DNA of 64,000 bases, taken from assembly GCA_034231615.1 (NCBI GenBank), contig CM067298.1, forward strand, positions 55,518,883 to 55,582,882, written 5' to 3'. Position 1 is the first letter of the stretch. Each line of letters starts with the position of its first letter. Source of the stretch: Meghimatium bilineatum. Lineage: Eukaryota; Mollusca; Gastropoda; Stylommatophora; Philomycidae. Shown here one piece after another: positions 56,645 through 64,000 of the stretch. The notes beneath the pieces are model-generated. The model did not search any database, was not told the origin of the DNA, and saw only the letters and a list, made by a program, of their open reading frames with translations. Both the position numbers and the translations under genes were made by a program.

Positions 56645-58020
56645 ATGTAGCAAGTTGAATAAACAAAGTTAAGTGACGGTGAGTGAGATCTGAATGAAGG
56701 GCTATCCTAGGGAGGGTTTGGTATACGCGAAGGCTCATACTTATTCCAGAATACTCGCGAAAAATGGTTCAAGGGAGAGACATCATGGTAAGGCTTCTTG
56801 ACAACCGCCTATTTTTTTAAGCAATAGCATGACATTGTATATACCCAGAAGACCTTGCGCAGCGACAGCAATTTTTATGCATCCTTTATAAAAACTTAAA
56901 AAAATATGAATCCTGTAAAAAGAATGGAATAAATTAACCGAAAAATAGTTACGGAATATCCAGAAATTAATGTAGACGGTATCACGCACACATAAGTATA
57001 ATCCGTGAATAGTTTACTAGTATAATTTACATTTATAGAAAATAAAACATCGTGATAAGTTTACACAAGTCATAACAATAATTGGATATATTATTCAGAA
57101 CAGTGTCAGAATGTACCGGTACCGATATAAAATTGTGGTAGCCTAATCAGGAAGTTTTATTCTAATATGTCCAAGCTACAAATCCGAGTGCGTTAAATCC
57201 AGCTCCAGGAATAAGTTGATATGGAGTAAAAGATGTATCGAAACATCGCCCAACAATAATCAATGGAATGGAATCAGTGGGCGTTTTCGTGCTGTCGAAA
57301 TTGCCGAATTGACACACAATAGAGGGAATGGAGAGTAGGGGTAATGGGGGGGGGGGCTAAATAAATTGAAACAGTAGACATTTGGAGTGTGCGGTGACGT
57401 AATGTACGGGTTGTATGTATAAATAGATCACATACATACACAGGATACCGGAACAATAAGGGATAAGAATCACGTCATCTCATATATTTCAGGGAAGATT
57501 CACCCAAGTTAATAAACTGTCTTGTCATTGATTCAACGGCACTTAGCGTCTCGATCTTCTCCTGTGTTTTTCGTTCACTACAAGTGTCAATGATCATCTG
57601 TTACATCCACTTTATGAAATTCTGTTAGAATTATGTACTTGACTATGAGTTCGGACATGGCTAATAAGTAATAGTATAGCTGCATATGGTATTGGGTAAT
57701 TCGGACATGGGATGACCACAGCACGTGGCTTTTTATTTTCCCGTGACTTTATAGCGTATCTCCGCTGTTTAGCTAATGCATTTCTCATACTGTATTTTCA
57801 CAAGACTCTGCGCTTTTTTGTGTGTACGACTGTAGAGAGTTATAAAGCTTATTTTGTTCAGCGTCTTTCGTGTATCTTGGTTTATGTCAAAGGCTTTCGG
57901 TGAAGTCATTAGTGAATTTTCGTATCACTTCTTTTGGTCACCATGAGAACGTATGCTCTTCTACAAATCACCCTACGAATATGTGTCTGCATCAGGATAG
58001 TGTCAATGGTAGATATAACA
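56645..58020. other. No gene recognised
   Basis: Contains a G run at 57346-57355. Frames at 57712-58064 match no known family. GTTCGGACATGG-type strings occur twice around 57648 and 57700 (a short direct repeat). Confidence 0.4.
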
Positions 58021-58026
58021 GCGTTG

Positions 58027-58509
58027 TCAAGTATTTAGTATCCGAAACATGTCTTGATGTCTGATGTTCATAACTTTTCTGAGATAGGTTGTGTGAAAAT
58101 GATCGAGTTTCCTCACATGAGATATATACACAGTCCATGTTTCATCACCGTATAACAGCACTTCAAGTACTACTGCTCTGTAAACTTTCAACTTAGCACA
58201 TAGGCTAATATATTTTCTATGCGACGCACCAGTGTCGCATTTTTGTCTGCTGCAAGAGCTGCTTGTCTTGCAGATCCTGGTATATATCATCAACGGTTGA
58301 CATTTTTGTGACAGTGCATTACTTAGGTATGTGAATCTATTCACACTGTTCAGTACTACACCATTTACCTTTATGTAAGGCTTGTGATAAATTTTGTCAG
58401 GTGCTGGTTGTAACATGCCTTCTGTTTTTCTCCGTATTAAGATAAGCCCAAAAGTGGTACTGTACAGACTTTGGAATGTGTGCCAATGATTATGTATAGG
58501 AATGTTCAT
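58027..58509 (-). pseudogene. ZF-LINE RT thumb fragment, 160-residue open frame
   Basis: On the minus strand: FGLILIRRKTEGMLQPAPDK (post-palm LxIxxxKTEVMxQP block), IKVNGVVLNSVNRFTYLSNA (VNRFTYLGS), then a shifted stretch, LCAKLKVYRAVVLEVLLYGD and ETWTVYISHVRKLDHFHTTY, then LRKVMNIRHQDM. This is the RT thumb and connector of the ZF-LINE family and matches 31790-32440 in order. No YADD upstream; the similarity stops near 58509. The frame is open but internally shifted, so it is not a working protein. Confidence 0.87.
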
Positions 58510-58697
58510 GAACGTGAAAATGACGGTACGACTGGGGATTTGGATTTAAGTGAGCAAGAGTTGTGCAACGATACAGTTGATGACCACAGTTTTCTACGTG
58601 TCTCACCATGTTCTATGAGGTCCACACCGTTTTCTATGCTGTCCACAACATGTTCTATGTAGTCCACACCGTGTTTCTGAAAATCGCCTTCAAACTG
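58510..58697. other. No gene recognised
   Basis: Short stretch with a three-fold repeat of CACC(G/A)T(G)TTCTATG (about 58602-58675). Confidence 0.4.
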
Positions 58698-58705
58698 GGT
58701 GGGCT

Positions 58706-59149
58706 CAGAGCCGTCTGTACACCAGTTTGGGCCCCTGGGCGAAGAAATATGTTGCCCCCCCCCCCCCCCCCCGCAGAAATAAAAAAATAAATGGTTGATA
58801 ATATTAAAAATAATGTATTATTTACTTTATTATATCTGTAATTCCCCGCCTCACGCCTTGTTTTCACTTGCTGTTCATTGTCACCTGATATAAAATCCAG
58901 TGCATGTTTTATTTTGTCGAAACCCCTACACAAAGCATGGACAGCATCAAAATGTGCTGACCAACGTATTTCATACAGACGCTTGACCACAACATATTTT
59001 TTCTAAATTGAGTTCATGAATACGTGTCTGCAATCCAGTGTATCGTCCAGACATATTTTCCGAAACCCTACAACATATCTGCATGGGGACCCTATGCTCG
59101 TGGGCCCCCGGGTAAATGCCCAACGGGCCTATGCGTTAAGACGGCATTG
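58706..59149 (-). mobile_element. hAT element derivative with ZMYM1-like transposase remnant
   Basis: 444 bp flanked by perfect 8-bp duplications GGTGGGCT (58698-58705, 59150-59157). Ends CAGAGCCGTCTGTAC (left) and GTTAAGACGGCATTG (right) are imperfect inverted repeats. On the minus strand 58990-58816 encodes VKRLYEIRWSAHFDAVHALC and RGFDKIKHALDFISGDNEQQ, then TRREA. The xTRWSARxDAxxAL...IxxAL block is characteristic of hAT transposases of the ZMYM1/zinc-finger MYM type. The rest of the transposase is deleted. A poly-C run (58756-58772) lies inside. Confidence 0.9.
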
Positions 59150-59159
59150 GGTGGGCTAA

Positions 59160-59555
59160 TATATTATCGAGCCTCATACGCGTAAATTCGCTGAAAATCA
59201 GACAGTATATGTATTGGTTGATAAGACCAGCTATGTATTTAGGGGCAATTCCATCATGACATCAAATGTATGGCATTCTAACAGGCTGTCAGTTGAATAT
59301 GGAGACTGAACACGACTAGGGCCGTCCACTAATGAGAGTGTTCACACGATATGTTACGGAGGTCACTACATAATGAACAGTTCAGGACCTTCTACACAAT
59401 GATAGAAGGGTACCCAATAAACTATATGTTGTCACTAGATCATACAGTATACGGTTTTTATTTGCTGCACGTATCAACTCATATGAGGTCGATATAAACA
59501 CATCTGAAAAGACCCTGAAACATGGTTAATGAACAAACAACTAGAATACGATGTC
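59160..59555. other. No gene recognised
   Basis: Unassigned sequence after the hAT element. Confidence 0.35.
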
Positions 59556-59622
59556 TTTGGTGTGTAAATATGGTGTGTACTTGGTGTGTAAATATGGTGT
59601 GTATTTGGTGTGTAAAGAAGGG
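59556..59622. repeat. Short tandem repeat, 24-bp unit
   Basis: TTGGTGTGTAAATATGGTG plus TGTAC/T repeated about two and a half times. Confidence 0.85.
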
Positions 59623-59654
59623 TAGGAAGAACTTCATAGAACGAGAAGAAAAGA

Positions 59655-59770
59655 TACAAAGAGGTTCTGACAATACTGCGTGTAAAAAATGAAATTGTTA
59701 AAGGAAATTACAAATCAAACGCGTAAAGCATTTTAGACATATTAAAAGACATGATACCTTGTTGACAGTG
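59655..59770 (+). pseudogene. RTE-A LINE fragment
   Basis: Follows 15-130 of the window: AAAGAGGTTCTGACAATAC, AAAATGAAATTGTTAAAGG, ACATATTAAAAGACATGATA, CCTTGTTGAC. It encodes the KEVLTIL...EI region and HIKRHDTLL in shifted frames. It stops before the GRQRYK block and has no tail, so both ends are truncated. Confidence 0.75.
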
Positions 59771-59774
59771 TGTA

Positions 59775-61305
59775 ATGATGACGACAAACACATCAGCATG
59801 CACACTAACTATGAAATAAAGACAGTCGAGAGACCACTTGAGAATATATCGAATAATAACATCTACAAGTGCATGTATACGAATATAGGACTTCTGATTC
59901 AATCTTCAATTAGTGTGTCTATATAACTTGTCCAAATATTTACTGCTGTTGTTTACACATTTCTTACTTTACTTCTCATGTGATGATTTTACTAAAGGAC
60001 GTGCACACGAGGAAAATAGTTCCAGAGATAACGAAATATGAAGAGATGGACAGGTCACTGTGTACCGTTATTGGAAGACATTTGAATTTCGAGATCCATT
60101 GCTAACAATCAGACGAAACTAGAAAACGGGTGATGAAACTTTTCTAATCACTGGAAACATACAAGATAACACACACAAATCGACGTTTCAACCAAAAGGT
60201 CTTTATCAAGAGCACATTCACAATATTCGTTTCGATCAATCAAAGACAAAGTGACTGTACTACTGTACGCGATTTTACTTTAAAAATAGATGGGCGGTGT
60301 GAATTTTGAAGAGCTTTCTGTGAAAGACATCTGTATATTTAACGTGTTCTTAACCAGCTGATGTGGTGAAATTATTCCATATGTAGTCTTGTGTAACATT
60401 GCTCTATTTTACTAGTGACGGGATTGTGGGGGGGGGGGTGAGGGTTTAAACCTCTAACAACAACGTTACATTTCTCCGAACTTGCATAAAATGTGTCAAC
60501 ATAAGGTGTGAAGGATTGAATGTACACGCGTTTCCTCATATGTACTTCGCCCCTCTCAATAAAGCAGCCTGCCAATAGTTCGAAATATTACTGGTTCTGT
60601 ATATCCAAGCAGTAATCCACATGATAATCTTCAAACAAATGCACTTATAAAAAAGAAATCATGATCTGGGGACTAAACCTGGATTTTGTACAAGCATGTG
60701 TTAATGTGTATTTTCCTACTCACTCATCACAGTAATAGTTATTCACCGAATCTAGATCTAGCAGTTGGAAACTATTGGGAATCGTCACTGGAATCCCCGA
60801 TGACGTGATCTGAAGCTAATATTTTCTGTACAATCAAATGGACTGAATATAAATAGTGGCATGGCATCGGTTCAAACTAATTCACCTTTTTGATATATCC
60901 AAAATAGATCCCAGTCTTACTTTGAAAGCAGCGTGCGTCGGTCTATTCAGTCCAATCTCGTATTTTACAAACAATTCAAACTAGTTTGTAGAGCAACAAA
61001 GACAATTGATGGTATAAAGGCCGAAACACAAGCAGAAACACAACAGGCTTTCATGCGTCATGTTTTCGTTTAGCTCAATGCATTTCGGTTGCAGGGTACA
61101 CAAAGTACATGGTCCCATAAATAAAAGAGCTATGCTGCATGTTTCCTGTTAATGTGGCTGTAGGAGGCTGCGTATAGATTGTGTGCTAAAATACGCTTAC
61201 CTTTGCTGTCACCGCTGTACAATTATTATTTTTTTTTAATTTACACTAATACAGAAAAAACCTAGTCCTAACCCAGAGTCGAGCCATGACCGTCTGCCTT
61301 AGGAA
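59775..61305. other. No gene recognised; possible worn hammerhead core
   Basis: Nothing assignable in over 1.5 kb apart from a G run at 60428-60438 and, on the minus strand near 60185-60225, TTGATAAAGACC, TTTT, GGTTGAAACGTC. That resembles a hammerhead ribozyme core (CTGATGA, stem II, GAAAC) with two changed bases, but the outer stems are not evident. Confidence 0.3.
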
Positions 61306-61310
61306 ACCTC

Positions 61311-61499
61311 TGCACATAATTAATTAGGTCTTCATTGTTACTTTTTTAAACACTATTTTCGTGTTTCCGTTGGTAACTTTATACGTGGATTAACCTTGGC
61401 TATTTTTAGAATGCGATTCCAAGTATAAAAATAGTGACAAACAAAAATACGACAATAATCAAGAAAATGAACCAATGTAGGCCTGATTAATTATGCGCA
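61311..61499. mobile_element. MITE-like element, second copy of the family at 7250
   Basis: Inverted ends: GCACATAATTAATTAGGTC (left) and CCTGATTAATTATGCGC (right). The interior shares GGCTATTTTTAGAATGCGATT, AATAATCAAGAAAATGAACC with 7350-7430. The ends differ from the 7250 copy in detail but align. Confidence 0.7.
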
Positions 61500-61591
61500 C
61501 ACGTCTTCTTTTGGCGACGGTCATGGCCGAGCTCTGGATCTAACGTTTGTGAGACAAACGTAGCTATCTTGTAGACATCTTACGCCACATG

Positions 61592-61698
<107 letters not shown>

Positions 61699-61984
61699 AA
61701 CGATATTCACGAAAATAAAATAAGCAGAAGCATCACGTATGGAAACTTACTGGCAGGAATTTACTGCTGATAGTCACGGCACAATTTTCTAATGAAAAAC
61801 AGCCACACTTCACGGAAACCTCAATTTTTAACAAAAATATATTTTTTGTTTACCGTAAACTAATACTACGAGGAGGGACGTTGTCAGATCATGTTTTTGA
61901 TTCTGAGCCAATTACGTCGCAACTGATTAGTGTGTTGATTCTTCAGGATATTTATAATTTTGTCTATCCATTGATTGATGGCAA

Positions 61985-62612
61985 TAGACGTACAAAATGA
62001 CATGTACTTGTGATTCATAGATTATAGTAAAGCATTTGACAAGGTGACCATTTCGAAATATAAAAAATGTTAGAAAACTCAATGTTGATCGGAAAGATAA
62101 GAAATATGTATTGGAAACAAACAGCAGCGATAAGGGTTTACAGCAATGTAGAATTCCAAAATATAGAGATGGCGTCAGACAAGGATGTGTAATGTCACCA
62201 GCTCTTTTCTCCATGTATACAGAGGATGTTATGCGAAACATGGAAAGCATGCCAAGAATAGCAGTTGGAGGTTAAAATCTGAATAATATAAAATATGCTG
62301 ACGATACAGTTCTGATTGAATGGAGCGAACGAGATTGTCAAGCCATTGTTATACGTGGTTGTACAGTACAAGAAAGTGGAAACTAAAATTAGAAGCAGTC
62401 AATCAACATTTTTAGGGTAGTGATTAGGAAAGTAAAACTTGACTATTTAGTAACCCCCGGAAAGATTAAGGGGAGAACAGACAGGGGAATACAGAGAAAA
62501 TTCCGGATGGGTTGTCACTGTGGCACAAAAAAAAGTCATCAACTGAATTTATTAACAAACCAAGAGATAAAGAGGTGCATGTTCGCCTACGCCACTCTGC
62601 ATGGCACTTGAT
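61985..62612 (+). pseudogene. LINE group C, RT palm joined to C-terminus
   Basis: Reads FIDYSKAFDKV (motif A with catalytic Asp), then in shifted frames IRNMYWKQTAAIRV, the motif B region GVRQGCVMSPALFSMYTEDV, and NNIKYADDTVLIEWSERD with intact YADD (62294-62305). From about 62430 comes a C-terminal block LDYLVTPGKIKGRTDRGIQR and CMFAYATLHGT to TGATTGATT, matching the group C end. The thumb and connector between 62345 and 62410 are missing, so the copy is internally deleted. Closest to full RT in this group; non-functional. Confidence 0.85.
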
Positions 62613-62780
62613 TGATTAATGTTCTCCCAAAAGACCTATACTACTAGTGTCTTTTAATAAAGAATCCGTTATATCTGATGAGCATTCAAGTAGATTTATT
62701 CTAGTGCCCTTAATTTCCACACTATGGATATTAGGGTTTAGAAAATATACCGAAAGTGCTGCCATCACAGCATGTGTCTA

Positions 62781-62803
62781 TAGGTATATATATATTACTA
62801 TAT

Positions 62804-62889
<86 letters not shown>
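62781..62889. repeat. (TA)n microsatellite, ~100 bp
   Basis: Long AT run preceded by imperfect TATATAC units. The Tyr-Ile repeat ORFs over it on both strands are artefacts. Confidence 0.95.
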
Positions 62890-62893
<4 letters not shown>

Positions 62894-62894
62894 C

Positions 62895-63325
62895 AACGTC
62901 CCCAATCCATTCGAAGAAGAAAGAAATGACAATTAGTATTATGAAGATACCAAATAAAGCGGATAATTCTCCTTTTTTGTCCCCAAAATGTTTTCTCAAA
63001 AAAAAATAATTTAAAATCTCATGAAAATTAGCTTTTTTTTCTTTTCTTTTAATAAAAATAAACATCCCTCACTCTTACCGAATACGTTTCTATGGTTTTG
63101 ATATGAGTATTTAAACTTGTTTACAACGTTAAACTATTTATAATAAAAATGTGTATATTTGTTCAATAGTAAATTGTGCAACAGATGAATAACATAAACA
63201 TTATATGCATATATCCCGTTAAATGCCCAGCAAATAGAAGCTAATAATTCTGTTTGCGCATCTGTATTGGCGGGACTCGAAAGGTGAGCAGGGAATATTC
63301 ATCCGTCCTAGTCTACGATGACCAC
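62895..63325. other. No gene recognised
   Basis: AT-rich with A- and T-runs. Nothing assignable. Confidence 0.4.
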
Positions 63326-63329
63326 TCAC

Positions 63330-63708
63330 CTCAACTGGGATGATGATGAGGATGTCTACAATGTGCCCGACTGCAACTAATAAGTCCTATTGTGCCTGGA
63401 AATGTCTACCACACTGAACATGTGTGGAAGGAGTCTGTGGAACATTGATTATATATTGCCTTTCTTCTAGTGTGTTGTTAATGTGCAGCATAATGTCATG
63501 AGGTTCTCTGCACCACTCTTCAATCAGCGACTCCAGTCGGATCTGTCTTGTGTAAGACTCCTCCATGAATTTATGTCTATTTTCAAGTGAATCAGTGATG
63601 TTTTAAGAGTGTCGTTAAAACTCTTCTTCAGTCCAGTCTAGAAAATCTCCATATAACAACAATTTTGGTAGACGATGATCGTTCACATGGATCATGTATC
63701 CTGCCCAT
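63330..63708 (-). pseudogene. ZF-LINE C-terminus, minus strand
   Basis: Reverse complement follows 53290-53715 base for base in long stretches: TTGTTATATGGAGATTTTC, CATCACTGATTCACTTGAAA, ACACAAGACAGATCCGACTG, TGCACATTAACAACACACTA, CAATGTTCCACAGACTCC. The finger region reads CSVW...TIGLISCSRAH, where the second Cys and first His are changed. Tail CATCCTCATCATCATCCC. Deletions remove the GGQKKR and poly-Ala parts. Confidence 0.85.
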
Positions 63709-64000
63709 CATGTCTACACCTCATCAACATTGTGTGTATGCTTACATGTCTACACCTCATCAACATTGTGTGTATGCTTACATGTCTACACCTCATCAAC
63801 ATTGTGTGTATGCTTACATGTCTACACCTCATCAACATTGTGTGTATGCTTACATGTCTACACCTCATCAACATTGTGTGTATGCTTACATGTCTACACC
63901 TCATAACATTGTGTTTATGCTTACATGTCTACACCTCATCAACATTGTGTTTATGCTTACATGTCTACACCTCATCAACATTGTGTGTATGCTTACATGT
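63709..64000. repeat. Satellite array, 36-bp unit, runs off the window
   Basis: About eight units of GTCTACACCTCATCAACATT plus GTGTGTATGCTTACAT. Period 36 keeps reading frames open on both strands (63692-63906), giving 12-residue protein repeats that are not genes. One unit lacks TC (near 63902), and two adjacent units have GTGTTTATG instead of GTGTGTATG. The array begins at the edge of the ZF-LINE copy. Confidence 0.95.

Noticed and set aside
62647-63065. Tyr-Ile repeat ORFs on both strands
   Set aside because: Translation of a long TA microsatellite.
63692-63906. 12-residue repeat proteins on both strands
   Set aside because: A satellite with a 36-bp unit keeps frames open without selection.
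63709-64000. CRISPR-like array
   Set aside because: Units are contiguous with no unique spacers, and the context is a eukaryotic genome.

Overview
The window is a 64-kb, AT-rich piece of an animal nuclear genome. The element families point to a mollusc or another lophotrochozoan; that placement is inference. I find no host protein-coding gene, rRNA or intact tRNA. Everything recognisable is mobile or repetitive DNA, nearly all of it broken by stops, frameshifts and 5' truncation. One 100-N assembly gap lies at 29245-29344.

Non-LTR retrotransposons (LINEs) dominate. I separate seven groups by their C-terminal protein and 3' tail. RTE-A has a GYSLAECTTK-type C-terminus and a TGA-repeat tail (1, 10460, 17895, 23075, 47729, 59655). 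RTE-B is the group with most reverse transcriptase (RT) sequence (5214 minus, 12872, 34300-34511 joined to 36974-39175). Group C has an AYASRHGT-type end (29745, 41437 minus, 52950, 61985; probably 27985). Groups D and E end in RKRRW/GHVLR-type and RKSWIDNIKE-type domains (20990 minus, 45440, 55595; 40690). ZF-LINE ends in a C2H2 zinc finger (10284, 12288, 31790 minus, 33638, 43430 minus, 53255, 58027 minus, 63330 minus). An I/Nimb-like group carries RNase H (4082 minus, 8735 minus, 30180, 34512-36973).

DNA transposons: two copies of one Tc1-like transposase (41885 minus, 49205); a hAT C-terminal domain (50563 minus); a 444-bp hAT derivative with a ZMYM1-like transposase remnant (58706-59149); three short hAT MITEs with perfect 8-bp target duplications (22814, 23913, 49437); a pogo-like element (19617-20107); and several inverted-repeat elements (7250, 18413, 24260, 54139, 61311).

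Other repeats: about twelve copies of an unnamed ~270-bp dispersed repeat ('repeat A'); eight tRNA-like SINE-type remnants; satellites with 51-, ~43- and 36-bp units; a degenerate triplet block; and many TA/CA microsatellites.

The clearest history comes from nested insertions. The I-like LINE at 34512-36973 sits inside an RTE-B copy, flanked by a 13-bp duplication with one mismatch. A 174-bp hAT MITE splits the Tc1 transposase at 49437-49610, flanked by CCAAACGG. In both cases removing the insert and one duplicate gives a continuous reading frame. I see no bacterial-type operon, CRISPR array or defence system.
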